This document shows, one piece after another, positions 8,743-17,040 of a stretch of DNA of 57,791 nt (its first letter is position 1; the number at the start of each line of letters is the position of its first letter). The stretch is from Planctomycetota bacterium (GTDB lineage: Bacteria > Planctomycetota > Phycisphaerae > Phycisphaerales > Phycisphaeraceae), in contig JAJRXX010000032.1 in NCBI GenBank assembly GCA_024276075.1, positions 1 to 57,791 on the forward strand, read 5' to 3'. The position numbers and the translations under genes are program-made. The notes under the pieces are model-generated. The model saw only the letters and a program-made list of their open reading frames with translations, was not told the DNA's origin and made no database searches.

Positions 8743-10698
8743 ATGCAAACAAGAACCGACGCCGCCACCACCCAGATGACCCAGCTTGAGAAGATATCGA
8801 CGCAGGTGTTTGATCGCTCCGAGCAGGCCAGCGCCGCGGTGGCACAGGAGATTGCTTCACTTATTCGCAAACGTGCTAGTCAGGGCAAGCACTGCGTGTT
8901 GGGCTTGGCGACCGGGTCGTCGCCGGTGAGCGTCTACAGCGAGTTGGTGCGTATGCATCAGGAGCAGGGGTTGTCACTCAAGAACGTCATTACGTTCAAC
9001 CTCGACGAGTATTTCCCCATGGGGCCAAAATCGCTGCAGAGCTACCACCGGTTTATGCACGAGCACCTGTTCGAGCATGTGGATATCGACCCGAAAAACA
9101 TACACATCCCCGACGGTTCGATAGATGTCGAGGATGTCTTCGAGCACTGTCAGTCGTATGAGCGTGCGATTGAGGATGCTGGGGGTATCGACATCCAGCT
9201 ATTGGGTATTGGGCGGACGGGTCACGTCGGATTCAACGAGCCCGGCTCGGCTAGGGATAGTCAAACCCGTCTGATCGCGCTGGATCAGTTGACCCGTTTG
9301 GACGCTGCGGCTGATTTTTTTGGTGAGGAAAACGTGCCTCGTCGAGCTATAACGATGGGGGTCGGCTCCATCTTGGCTGCGAAGCGGGTGATTCTGTTGG
9401 CGTTTGGTGAGGGTAAGGCGCCCGTTTTAGCGAGGGCGATCGAGGGGGCGGTGACGCCTACGATTGCCGCCAGCTATCTCCAGGAGCACGCGAATGCACA
9501 GGTGATACTCGATCGGCCTGCCGCCGCGTCGCTGGCGCGTCAGAAGACGCCTTGGCTGCTGGGGCCGATGCGTTGGAACAAGAAATTGATTCACAAGGCT
9601 GTGATCTGGTTGGCGCGGATGCTCGAAAAGCCCATACTCAAGCTCACCGATGAGGATTATAACGAAGCGGGCTTGCAGGACCTCGTTGCGGAGCACGGGC
9701 CCGCGTATGACATTAACATCAACGTGTTCCGTGCTCTGCACGAGACGATCACGGGTTGGCCTGGCGGCAAGCCCGCGCAGACTACAAAGAGATACTCCGG
9801 CGAAGGGCGTAAGGCCCCCGACAAAATATTTCCCAAACGCGTGATCATCTTCTCGCCTCATCCGGACGACGACGTGATATCAATGGGTGGTACGCTCTTG
9901 CGTCTGGTCGATCAGGGCCACGAGGTGCACGTGGCGTACCAGGTATCGGGGAATATTGCGGTATTCGACGAAGACGCCAGTTCATTTGCGGATTTTGCGA
10001 CGCACTTCAACAAGATGTTCGGCATCGAGCAGAAGCAGACGCAAGAGATCGAGAGCCACATCGAGGAATTTCTCAAAAAGAAGAAGCCGGGCCAAGTCGA
10101 TTCTGAAGAGGTGCAGAAGATCAAGACGCTTATCCGTCGTGTGGAAGCCCGCGCCGCTGGCCAATCTTGCGGTGTGCCCGAGCAGAATCTCCACTTCCTG
10201 GACATGCCATTTTATGAGACGGGGGTTGTGCGCAAGAAGCCATTGAGCGAAGCGGATATCAAGCTGATTGTCGATATGCTCGAGAAGATCAAGCCGCACC
10301 AGGTCTACGCTGCGGGTGATCTTTCTGATCCGCACGGCACGCACCGTGTCTGTCTGGCAGCGATCCTCGAGGCGCTCGATCGGACCAAGGATCAAGCGTG
10401 GCAAGGGGATTGTCAGGTATGGGTGTATCGGGGTGCTTGGCAGGAATGGGAAGTCGAAGAGATCAGCATGGCGGTGCCTCTGGCGCCGCACGAGTTGACG
10501 CGTAAGCGCACGGCGATATTCAAACACGAATCGCAGAAGGACAAGGCCTTGTTCCCCGGGATTGATTTGCGAGAGTTTTGGCAGCGAGCGGAGTCGCGAA
10601 ACCGTGCCACCGCGAGGATTTACGATCAGCTTGGGTTGGCGGAATACGAGGCTATCGAGGGCTTTGTGCGGCTCGAAGAAATCGAAGACGTCATCTGA
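8743..10698 (+). CDS. nagB: Glucosamine-6-phosphate deaminase fused to a PIG-L (LmbE-like) deacetylase domain
   Basis: About 651 residues from the ATG at 8743 (another ATG lies at 8710). Residues about 15-265 are NagB: VLGLATGSSPVSVYSEL, the FNLDEYFPM motif, and GRTGHVGFNEPGSARDSQTR, the sugar-phosphate isomerase/deaminase signature. NagB converts glucosamine-6-phosphate to fructose-6-phosphate and ammonia. A linker leads to a PIG-L/LmbE domain (about 365-650) with the zinc motif HPDDDVISMGG and a second ligand region, SDPHGTHRVC. This family deacetylates N-acetylglucosaminyl compounds. Similar two-domain NagB proteins of about 660 residues exist in Bacteroidetes, so the fusion is known, but the acetylated substrate is not. 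One chain may do the NagA-like and NagB steps of amino-sugar use (inference). No nagA or transporter is adjacent. Confidence 0.88.
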   Translation: MQTRTDAATTQMTQLEKISTQVFDRSEQASAAVAQEIASLIRKRASQGKHCVLGLATGSSPVSVYSELVRMHQEQGLSLKNVITFNLDEYFPMGPKSLQSYHRFMHEHLFEHVDIDPKNIHIPDGSIDVEDVFEHCQSYERAIEDAGGIDIQLLGIGRTGHVGFNEPGSARDSQTRLIALDQLTRLDAAADFFGEENVPRRAITMGVGSILAAKRVILLAFGEGKAPVLARAIEGAVTPTIAASYLQEHANAQVILDRPAAASLARQKTPWLLGPMRWNKKLIHKAVIWLARMLEKPILKLTDEDYNEAGLQDLVAEHGPAYDININVFRALHETITGWPGGKPAQTTKRYSGEGRKAPDKIFPKRVIIFSPHPDDDVISMGGTLLRLVDQGHEVHVAYQVSGNIAVFDEDASSFADFATHFNKMFGIEQKQTQEIESHIEEFLKKKKPGQVDSEEVQKIKTLIRRVEARAAGQSCGVPEQNLHFLDMPFYETGVVRKKPLSEADIKLIVDMLEKIKPHQVYAAGDLSDPHGTHRVCLAAILEALDRTKDQAWQGDCQVWVYRGAWQEWEVEEISMAVPLAPHELTRKRTAIFKHESQKDKALFPGIDLREFWQRAESRNRATARIYDQLGLAEYEAIEGFVRLEEIEDVI

Positions 10699-10786
10699 GG
10701 TCCGGTGGGGTTGGTTGGCTACCGATACGCGGGGTGGCGTTGAAATTTTCCTCGGTGAATGCGTTGGTTGAGGGTATAATTAAATC

Positions 10787-11050
10787 GGGACCCGAGCCTG
10801 ACCGGGTCGTGACAAGTAAAGATTGCTTTCTGTCTGCGGGGTTCGCCAGCGGTGTTTGAGTTTGCTTGAACCTTTAAGAAACCCCAAGGGAGCGGCGTGG
10901 GGCGCGAAGGCCATGCCTCCATGTGTGGAAGGCCGGGACGACCCGACAACGCACCCACCTTTTATTGGGGTTCGAGCAAATCCATCGAACGGCTCAGGTG
11001 GATGGGAAGCAATCATTTCAAGAACGGCTCGATCCGTGTCGAGCCGTTTT
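10787..11050 (+). ncRNA. Structured RNA candidate, 6S-RNA-like
   Basis: A perfect TATAAT at 10775-10780 precedes this gene-free stretch, and a hairpin with T-run (11023-11052) ends it. Inside is a long hairpin with interruptions. ATTGCTT at 10822-10828 pairs with AAGCAAT at 11007-11013. TTTGCTTGAACC (10861-10872) pairs with GGTTCGAGCAAA (10969-10980, one G-T), or part of it extends to CCCCAA/TTGGGG. The closing stem, asymmetric bubble, apical region and the words GTTCGCCAGCGG and CCTTTAAGAAACCCC recall 6S RNA, which binds sigma-70 RNA polymerase. This is pattern memory, not a covariance search, and the candidate is longer than the usual ~185 nt unless processed. Confidence 0.45.
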
Positions 11051-11052
11051 GT
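11023..11052 (+). terminator. Hairpin terminator after the structured RNA candidate
   Basis: Arms AACGGCTCGA (11023-11032) and TCGAGCCGTT (11039-11048) pair perfectly over ten bases with loop TCCGTG and are followed by TTTTGT. Confidence 0.7.
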
Positions 11053-11106
11053 ATTGGCTACAGCATTTTCGGCCTATAGATGCATCGCTTATCGCAAAAG
11101 AATTGG

Positions 11107-11164
11107 CCCGCTCCTCACGGTCGCGGTTCGTTGAGTATGCTACAGGTGAATTGAAAATGCTCTA
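11107..11164 (+). repeat. Palindromic repeat, right half with core, next to the SAT start
   Basis: Contains CTCACGGTCGCGGTTCGTTG (one of the most diverged cores) and ends TGAAAATGCTCTA at 11164, eleven bases before the acetyltransferase ATG. The terminal TA is the beginning of a possible -10 (TAGGAT). Confidence 0.6.
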
Positions 11165-11174
11165 GGATAATCCC

Positions 11175-12173
11175 ATGGAACGGGCACCGGACAAATCGCC
11201 GCACGACCTGGTTGGGCTGATCGACCGGATCGTCGACAGCTACCACGCGCACCCCGATACGCAGCACCTCGACTCGACGTTTCTGCCTAACAGGGCGAAA
11301 ACGATCCAGCTTACGGAGTTGCTTCGGCGGCTGATTTTCCCGGGTTTTTTCGACGAACAGCGGCTCACGTCCGACATGATCAAGTACCACGTGGGCGACC
11401 TGCTCAATCAGGTGCATGACCTGTTGTACGAGCAGGTGCGGTCGGCGCTACGGTACGACCTCAACCGTACCGCGGGGAACGGCAAGGGCGACGACTGCGA
11501 TGATTGCGACGAAGAGGCTCGGCGCGTCATAGGTGTGTTTTTGGGACGCATCCCGGAAGTCCGTAGGCGGCTAAACCTCGACGTGCAATCTGCGTTTGAC
11601 GGCGACCCGGCTGCGGCGAACTTTGACGAGACCGTGTTCTGCTACCCGGGCATCGACGCTATTTTCATTCACCGCATTGCGCACGAACTGTGGAAGCTAG
11701 ACGTCCCGCTGCTGCCGCGGATCATGAGTGAGTACGCGCACAACCACACCGGCATCGACATCCATCCCGGCGCGACGATTGGGGATTCGTTTTTCCTCGA
11801 TCACGGCACCGGCGTCGTGATCGGTGAAACGACGGTCATCGGCGATCGCGTCAAGGTGTACCAGGGCGTTACGCTCGGTGCGCTGTCGACCAAGGGCGGT
11901 CGCGTCTGGCGCGGGCGCAAGCGACACCCGACCATCGAGGACGACGTGACCATCTACGGCGGTGCGATTATCCTCGGGGGTGAGACGGTCATCGGCAGCG
12001 GGACCACGATCGGCGGGTCCGTGTTCCTGACGCGGTCGATCCCACCGAACCACACAGTATCCATGAAGCTGTCGGAGTTGAAGATCACCGCTCGGCCTGT
12101 GCGTAGCAAGACTGTCAAGGCTGCGGCAGGGGATGCTGAACAAGATGAGCAGGGGCAAGACTTCGACATTTAG
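11175..12173 (+). CDS. cysE: Serine O-acetyltransferase
   Basis: 332 residues, of the long EpsC/SAT type. An all-helical N-terminal half is followed by a left-handed beta-helix with hexapeptide repeats. The signature HPGATIGDSFFLDHGTGVVI starts near residue 196, followed by VYQGVTLGALSTKGGR and KRHPTIEDDVTIYGGA, which form the acetyl-CoA and serine site. The enzyme makes O-acetylserine from serine and acetyl-CoA, the first step of cysteine synthesis in the cytoplasm. No cysK is adjacent. There is no Shine-Dalgarno sequence, and a -10-like TAGGAT stands six bases before the ATG, so the mRNA may be leaderless. The TAG stop is also the first three bases of a degenerate repeat element. Confidence 0.88.
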   Translation: MERAPDKSPHDLVGLIDRIVDSYHAHPDTQHLDSTFLPNRAKTIQLTELLRRLIFPGFFDEQRLTSDMIKYHVGDLLNQVHDLLYEQVRSALRYDLNRTAGNGKGDDCDDCDEEARRVIGVFLGRIPEVRRRLNLDVQSAFDGDPAAANFDETVFCYPGIDAIFIHRIAHELWKLDVPLLPRIMSEYAHNHTGIDIHPGATIGDSFFLDHGTGVVIGETTVIGDRVKVYQGVTLGALSTKGGRVWRGRKRHPTIEDDVTIYGGAIILGGETVIGSGTTIGGSVFLTRSIPPNHTVSMKLSELKITARPVRSKTVKAAAGDAEQDEQGQDFDI

Positions 12174-12277
12174 CGCAGGTGGCAAAAATATTCGCCATCC
12201 CGGTGGGTCGCTGGTGCGCCACGTATCTGTGTCTCACGGCCTGCAAGCAAGCCGTGCCACCCGACTAACGGAGATTA
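12171..12277 (+). repeat. Family A palindromic element, degenerate, cut by another element
   Basis: Begins TAGCGCAGGTGGC (compare TAGAGCAACTGGC in intact copies), includes the hairpin at 12235-12256 and the trailing CCACCC, and reaches GGAGATTA, where the 102-bp element at 12278 interrupts it. The right end is not recognisable beyond. Confidence 0.6.
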
Positions 12278-12379
12278 TACCAATCAAGATTAATACTTGC
12301 GCGGCATCTGCGAACGCGAAGGCAAAACAGACAATAACTTACATCCTTTACAACGCGCTAGAACGATACGCAATGCGTA
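12278..12379 (+). repeat. 102-bp element (family C), copy 1
   Basis: Starts TACCAATC and ends ATACGCAATGCGTA, flanked on both sides by TTA. A second copy of exactly the same length is at 57537-57638; by eye about 16 of 102 positions differ. It contains no ORF. Confidence 0.75.
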
Positions 12380-12380
12380 T

Positions 12381-12490
12381 TAGAGCGTTTTCTGATTTCG
12401 CATGGGGGGTTCTCAGCGAGCCGCGCGCGTCAGCAAGCGGTTTTTGGGCTCTAAGGGGCCCGCTCCCTGACGATCGCGGCTCGTTGTGGG
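12381..12490 (+). repeat. Family B element with core, right end lost
   Basis: Starts TAGAGCGTTTTCTGATTTCG, identical to the left end of 32122-32253. The left arm GAGCCGCGCGCGTCAG is roughly complementary to the core arm CTGACGATCGCGGCTC (12468-12483), so the core can fold back on its own element. Confidence 0.65.
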
Positions 12491-12576
12491 GCTCGATGGA
12501 GCATGCCAGCTTGGTTAAATATCACTTTGTCAGGCATTCTAATATCTGTTGGTTTTAAATATGCTTGGGTTAAACG

Positions 12577-12604
12577 TTACAGGATGAGCCCATGCGCCTA
12601 TGAT
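12577..12604 (+). promoter_or_regulatory. Possible promoter of the LON-domain gene
   Basis: TTACAG (12577-12582), a 16-base spacer and TATGAT (12599-12604), five bases before the ATG. Transcription would start at about the start codon. Confidence 0.4.
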
Positions 12605-12609
12605 TCGTT

Positions 12610-13299
12610 ATGGCTGAAGAACGCAGAATCGATTTCGCGCACCCGATGCCGCTTTTCCCGTTGCCCGGCTTCGTGCTGTTGCCACACGCGACGGTGCCGC
12701 TGCATATTTTTGAGCAACGCTACAGGCGCATGACCAGCGACGTGCTCGATTCGCACGGATTGATTGCGATGGCGATGTTTGAGGGCGATCAATGGCAACA
12801 CGACTACGAAGGGCGACCGCGGATCAAACCCTGTGTCTGCGTTGGGTACGTTGTGCGCCATGAGCGTTTGTCTGACGGGCGGTACAACCTGCTGCTGCAA
12901 GGCGTCTGCAGGGCAAGGGTGCGGCAAGAGGTGGACCACGAGCCGTACCGCAAGGCATTGCTCGATCTTACGGAGACGAATATCCCCATGGAGATCGACC
13001 TGGTCGAGCTGAGGCAGAGCATCGAAAGACTACTGAGCGACCCGTTGCTCAAAGGGCTGGCGTCGGTGAGCGCGATCCATAATTGGCTTAGCCACGAGAT
13101 ACCGACCGCTGCCATGGTGGACCTGACGATCATGACCGTCTGCGGTGATGCGAGCAAGCGATACGACATGCTTGCGGAAAGCGATCTTTTTGTGCGGGCG
13201 GCGTGGTTGAGGGATTGGCTTGTCGATACAAAACGGACGCTCTCGATCGCACAGCGGTTCCGGCAAGAGGTCCCGGCGGTGGGGGTCTACCCGAATTAG
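12610..13299 (+). CDS. LON substrate-binding domain protein (no protease domain)
   Basis: 229 residues covering only the N-terminal LON domain: LPLFPLPGFVLLPHATVPLHIFEQRYRRM at the start (read from PLFPLPGFVLLPH), then GYVVRHERLSDGRYNLLLQG, both typical family motifs. The ATPase and Ser-Lys protease domains of Lon are absent and the gene ends in a normal helical tail. Stand-alone LON-domain proteins are widespread and usually of unknown function; substrate recognition or adaptor roles are proposed. It is followed after 70 bp by the helicase gene. A -10-like TATGAT five bases before the ATG and no ribosome-binding site suggest a leaderless mRNA. Confidence 0.85.
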   Translation: MAEERRIDFAHPMPLFPLPGFVLLPHATVPLHIFEQRYRRMTSDVLDSHGLIAMAMFEGDQWQHDYEGRPRIKPCVCVGYVVRHERLSDGRYNLLLQGVCRARVRQEVDHEPYRKALLDLTETNIPMEIDLVELRQSIERLLSDPLLKGLASVSAIHNWLSHEIPTAAMVDLTIMTVCGDASKRYDMLAESDLFVRAAWLRDWLVDTKRTLSIAQRFRQEVPAVGVYPN

Positions 13300-13369
13300 G
13301 GTGCGTCTGAAATTAGCCTCCTTCTCAAACCAGCGTGAACTCTGCGCGATCTGCTACTATTAAGGCGGG

Positions 13370-15616
13370 ATGAACATTACCACCACAGATACGCACGCCG
13401 ATCCGCTGCTCGACGACCTGACCGAGCCTCAGCGAGACGCTGTTACGCATGTTGATGGGCCTTTGCTTGTGCTGGCTGCGGCGGGGTCGGGTAAGACGCG
13501 CGTCATCACACGGCGTATCGCGCACCTCGTACTGCGTGTTGGGATCGCGCCGTGGAACGTGCTGGCGATTACGTTTACCAACAAAGCTGCGGGCGAGATG
13601 CGGGAGCGGGTCGCGGGGCTCATGTCGCAGCGGCAGGCGGACGCTGTGACGGTTTGTACGTTTCACAGTCTGTGTGCTCGGCTTGTGCGGCGGTATGCGC
13701 ACTACCTTGAGCTGCCGAGCGGGTACTCGATCTACGACAGCGCCGACCAGACCCGGGCGATGAAGAACACGCTCAAGGCACTGGAGATCAGTACCAGCAA
13801 CTTTCCGCCCGGCAAGGTCTTATCAGCGATCAGCAAAGCCAAGAACGATCTGCTTAATCCCGAAGCCTTCGCCGCATCGGCTATGGACTTTTACAGCAGA
13901 ACCATTGCGCAGATATATAAAAAATACCAACACACCCTCACGCAGAATAAGGCTCTGGACTTTGACGATCTGCTGCTGCGCACGGTTGAGCTGATGAAGC
14001 AACATCCCGACGTGCTCGACGAGTTGCGTCGGCAATACGTCTACGTCCTGATCGACGAGTATCAGGACACCAACCACGCGCAGTTTTCAATTGCGCATAA
14101 TCTTTCGGCGGGGCACCGCAACATCTGTGCGACAGGTGATCCCGATCAATCGATCTACGGCTGGCGTGGGGCTGACATCCGCAATATCCTCGAGTTTGAA
14201 ACGTTGTATCCCAACGTCACCACCGTGCGCCTCGAGCAGAACTATCGCTCGACCAAGCACATCCTCGCTGCGGCTGACCGGCTGATCCGGCACAACACGC
14301 AACGCAAGCACAAAGACCTCTGGACGGAGAACGACCAGGGCGATCCGGTGCGCGTGGCGGCCTGCCGCGACGAGCGTCGTGAGGCGCAATGGGTCGTCGA
14401 TTGGTTTACACGGTTGCATGATCGTCACGACACGCCTTGGAGCGATATGGCGGTGTTTTACCGGGTCAATAGCCTTAGCCGTGTCGTCGAGGACGCGTTC
14501 CGCAACGCGAATGTCCCTTATCAGATTGCGCGGGGCACGTCTTTTTATGAGCGTAAAGAGATCAAGGACGCGATTGCGTATTTGCGTGCCATCGCCAATC
14601 CCGCCGACGCGATTAATTTGTTGCGTATTATCAACACGCCTAGCCGGGGCATCAGCCCGACCGCTGTCAAGGCCATGGCAGCATACGCCGTAGCACACAG
14701 CACTCACCTGCCTGACGTTTTGCAATCACCCGGCCAGGTCGAAGCGCTGGGCACCAGAGCGACCGCCTCTGTCACGCGTTTCGCTGAGCGAATGAGCGAT
14801 TGGCGGGCTACGCTTAGTACCGACAACGAGACGCCGTTGCGTGCTTTCGTCGAGCGCGTTCTGCGCGAGTCGGGCCTCGAGCGGTACTACCGAAACGATA
14901 AGACTGATCCCGATCAGGAACGGCTGATGAACTTGGGCGAACTGGTCAGCTCGGCGCAGCAATTCGAGCTCGACAATCAGCCGGTTGATGAGGATGAGTA
15001 CCCCTCGTTGGCGCATCGGCTCGAAGCGTATCTCGAGCAGATCAGCCTTGTGAGTGACGTCGACGCGATCGACACGTCTCAGGGTGCTGTCACGTTGATG
15101 ACGCTCCACGCTGCGAAGGGGCTTGAGTTTCCCGCGGTGGCTATGGTTGGTGTCGAGGATGGGTTGCTGCCGCACAGTATTTCGCAGGAGGACCCTCACG
15201 GGTTGGAGGAGGAGCGACGGTTGTGTTTTGTGGGTATTACTCGTGCTAAGGAGCGGCTGACGCTTTTGCACACGCGGTACCGCACGATTTTCGGCCAACT
15301 GCAGCCGAGCATCCCCAGCCGATTCATCGATGAGATGGCAGGCGATCAGCTTGACCGGGAAGACTTCGACGCCGCGGCGGCTGGGCAAGCGGACTTTGTG
15401 GACGAACCCGCGCTCGATTGTGGCTACGACGACGATCCCGAGGCGCTGCGCCCGGGCACGCTGGTGCGTCACCCGCAGTTTGGCTTGGGTAGGGTGCTGG
15501 AACTGCGGCCGGGTGGGCCACAGGCGCGGGCGCGCATCGAGTTTAACACTGTGGGGACCAAGACGCTGATCCTGCAATACGCGCGGCTCGAACGGGTGCA
15601 CATCCACGAGGATTGA
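13370..15616 (+). CDS. pcrA: UvrD/PcrA-type superfamily 1 DNA helicase
   Basis: 748 residues with all SF1A motifs in order: Q-motif region LTEPQRDAV, Walker A AAAGSGKTRVITRRIAHL (about 36-53), motif II DEYQDTN, motif III GDPDQSIYGWRGAD, motif IV LEQNYRS, motif V-VI VTLMTLHAAKGLEFPAV and RRLCFVGITRAKERL. The C-terminal 60 residues (PGTLVRHPQFGLGRVLEL ... ARIEF) form the Tudor-like RNA-polymerase-binding domain of PcrA/UvrD. It unwinds DNA 3' to 5' in nucleotide excision repair, mismatch repair or replication-conflict removal. Length matches PcrA. The ATG is preceded by AAGGCGGG and, further up, TACTAT. Confidence 0.93.
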   Translation: MNITTTDTHADPLLDDLTEPQRDAVTHVDGPLLVLAAAGSGKTRVITRRIAHLVLRVGIAPWNVLAITFTNKAAGEMRERVAGLMSQRQADAVTVCTFHSLCARLVRRYAHYLELPSGYSIYDSADQTRAMKNTLKALEISTSNFPPGKVLSAISKAKNDLLNPEAFAASAMDFYSRTIAQIYKKYQHTLTQNKALDFDDLLLRTVELMKQHPDVLDELRRQYVYVLIDEYQDTNHAQFSIAHNLSAGHRNICATGDPDQSIYGWRGADIRNILEFETLYPNVTTVRLEQNYRSTKHILAAADRLIRHNTQRKHKDLWTENDQGDPVRVAACRDERREAQWVVDWFTRLHDRHDTPWSDMAVFYRVNSLSRVVEDAFRNANVPYQIARGTSFYERKEIKDAIAYLRAIANPADAINLLRIINTPSRGISPTAVKAMAAYAVAHSTHLPDVLQSPGQVEALGTRATASVTRFAERMSDWRATLSTDNETPLRAFVERVLRESGLERYYRNDKTDPDQERLMNLGELVSSAQQFELDNQPVDEDEYPSLAHRLEAYLEQISLVSDVDAIDTSQGAVTLMTLHAAKGLEFPAVAMVGVEDGLLPHSISQEDPHGLEEERRLCFVGITRAKERLTLLHTRYRTIFGQLQPSIPSRFIDEMAGDQLDREDFDAAAAGQADFVDEPALDCGYDDDPEALRPGTLVRHPQFGLGRVLELRPGGPQARARIEFNTVGTKTLILQYARLERVHIHED

Positions 15617-15654
15617 CACGCTGATCTTTTTGAGTCGTCGTGCTGTCTTTATGG

Positions 15655-15791
15655 TAGTGGGTCAGTTCGAGTATTTTGACGGGAATTGTCATCCGAAACA
15701 TTGGTGACAAGGGGCTTTCAAAGCAGAAGAGGACCGCTCCCTGACGGTCGCGGCTCGTTGCGATGACGCTCGGTTTCAAACTGACCCGCTA
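15655..15791 (+). repeat. Complete palindromic element with its own terminal inverted repeats and the shared core
   Basis: Left end TAGTGGGTCAGTTCGAG, right end AACTGACCCGCTA, inverted over about 14 bases with one or two mismatches. It begins TAG and ends CTA. Inside is the core CTGACGGTCGCGGCTCGT (15741-15758). Its termini are unlike those of other core-bearing elements. It ends 33 bp before the trpF start. Confidence 0.75.
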
Positions 15792-15823
15792 CCGTCTTTA
15801 TAAGGTCTGTCTACAATGCCGTT

Positions 15824-16510
15824 ATGGCACATACCCGTATCAAGGTCTGTGGTATCCGAGACGTCGTCGTTGCTCATGCAGCGGTGGCAGCGGGTGCGGA
15901 CGCGATCGGCTTGGTATTTGCTGAGAACTCGTCACGGCGGGTGTCTGTTCAGGGGGCTCGGGAGATTGCGCGCGTTCTGCCGGCGTTTGTCGAGCCGGTG
16001 GGGCTTTTCGTCGACGTCACAACCCAGCAAATTCGAGACGTCGCTGACGAGGTTGGCTTGACCACCGTCCAATTACACGGCTGCGAGTCACCCGACCAAG
16101 TTGTGGAACTGGCGCCGCTGCGTGTGATCAAGGCACTGCCGTTTAGCCCGGACGCCAAACAATTTGCTGCGATACTGGCGCCGTGGCATGGGGTTGCCGA
16201 CTCGTTGGCTGCGCTGCTGCTGGACGCGCCCAAAGACGATAGTCCCGACTCACTACCCGGCGGCACCGGGCGAGCCTTTGATTGGAACGTGCTGGCAGAG
16301 GTGATCGCCGATGGGCGGCTGGGCCCATTGCCGTCGATGATCCTCGCGGGCGGGCTGACCCCTGAAAACGTCGGTCAAGCGATCTCGGCGGTGCGCCCTT
16401 ATGCAGTGGACGTGTCGAGTGGTGTCGAGGCTAGCAGGGGCGTGAAAGACCCCGAATTGATCAGCGCATTTTGCCAAGCTGTGCGACGCGCCGACGCATC
16501 GCAGTCGTGA
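15824..16510 (+). CDS. trpF: Phosphoribosylanthranilate isomerase
   Basis: 228 residues, a complete TIM barrel. The catalytic Cys sits in IKVCGIRD (about residues 5-12), the phosphate site is near GLVFAENSSRRVS, the general-acid Asp lies in LLLDAPKD, and the tail has ILAGGLTPENV and DVSSGVEASRGVKD. It catalyses the Amadori rearrangement of N-(5-phosphoribosyl)anthranilate in tryptophan synthesis. It stands alone, with no other trp gene in the window. A TACAAT hexamer six bases before the ATG and the lack of a ribosome site suggest a leaderless transcript. The gene converges on the deaminase gene with only 29 bp between them. Confidence 0.93.
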   Translation: MAHTRIKVCGIRDVVVAHAAVAAGADAIGLVFAENSSRRVSVQGAREIARVLPAFVEPVGLFVDVTTQQIRDVADEVGLTTVQLHGCESPDQVVELAPLRVIKALPFSPDAKQFAAILAPWHGVADSLAALLLDAPKDDSPDSLPGGTGRAFDWNVLAEVIADGRLGPLPSMILAGGLTPENVGQAISAVRPYAVDVSSGVEASRGVKDPELISAFCQAVRRADASQS

Positions 16511-16539
16511 TACCTAATTGAACGACAACCACGATGCGG

Positions 16540-17028
16540 TCAATACGGCTGCGTGTCGGTCCGCGATTGCCAATCACGGAACAGTTCAACTGCTTGGTCA
16601 CGCATGAGACCGCTTTCGACGGTTACGGGTGATCCGCTCGATTGTTTCATCTGTTTGTTGGAGATTTCCAATTCGCTAAAGCCAAACGTTTTTGCGTTTG
16701 AGATTCCTGCCCCGAACACGATCCGGTCGATGCGTGCCCAGTGGATTGCGCCGAAGCACATCGGGCACGGCTCGGTCGTGCTGTAGATCACGCACCCGCT
16801 CAGGTCGATTGTTCTGAGCGTCTGGCATGCCCGGCGGATGCAGCACACCTCGGCGTGAGCAGTGATGTCCGTATCGAGCCACACCTGGTTGTGCGAGCAG
16901 GCGATGATCTCGCCTTGTCGCGCGATACACGCTCCGAACGGCGTTTGGCCCGCGTTGACACCCCGCCGCGCCGTCTCGATCGCCAGCCTCATCAGCCGTT
17001 TGTCATCTGCCGGTGATGCTTGTGACAT
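16540..17028 (-). CDS. Cytidine/deoxycytidylate-type deaminase, guanine-deaminase-like
   Basis: 162 residues. It has the zinc-dependent deaminase motif: HAEVCCIRRAC (about 59-69) with the proton-shuttling Glu, then PCPMCFGAIHWARID (about 93-107) with the two Cys ligands. The start (MRLAIETARRGVNAGQTPFG) and the C-terminal acidic/aromatic tail resemble GuaD-type guanine deaminases and less the tRNA-editing TadA. Likely reaction: hydrolytic deamination of guanine or a related base. Assignment within the family is uncertain. It lies 12 bp downstream of murJ on the same strand and is probably cotranscribed with it. Confidence 0.8.
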   Translation of the reverse strand: MSQASPADDKRLMRLAIETARRGVNAGQTPFGACIARQGEIIACSHNQVWLDTDITAHAEVCCIRRACQTLRTIDLSGCVIYSTTEPCPMCFGAIHWARIDRIVFGAGISNAKTFGFSELEISNKQMKQSSGSPVTVESGLMRDQAVELFRDWQSRTDTQPY

Positions 17029-17040
17029 GGTTAATAGTCC

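Noticed and set aside
12133-12558. 141-codon plus-strand ORF over the end of the acetyltransferase gene
   Set aside because: It runs through three repeat elements and shares no features with a protein family.
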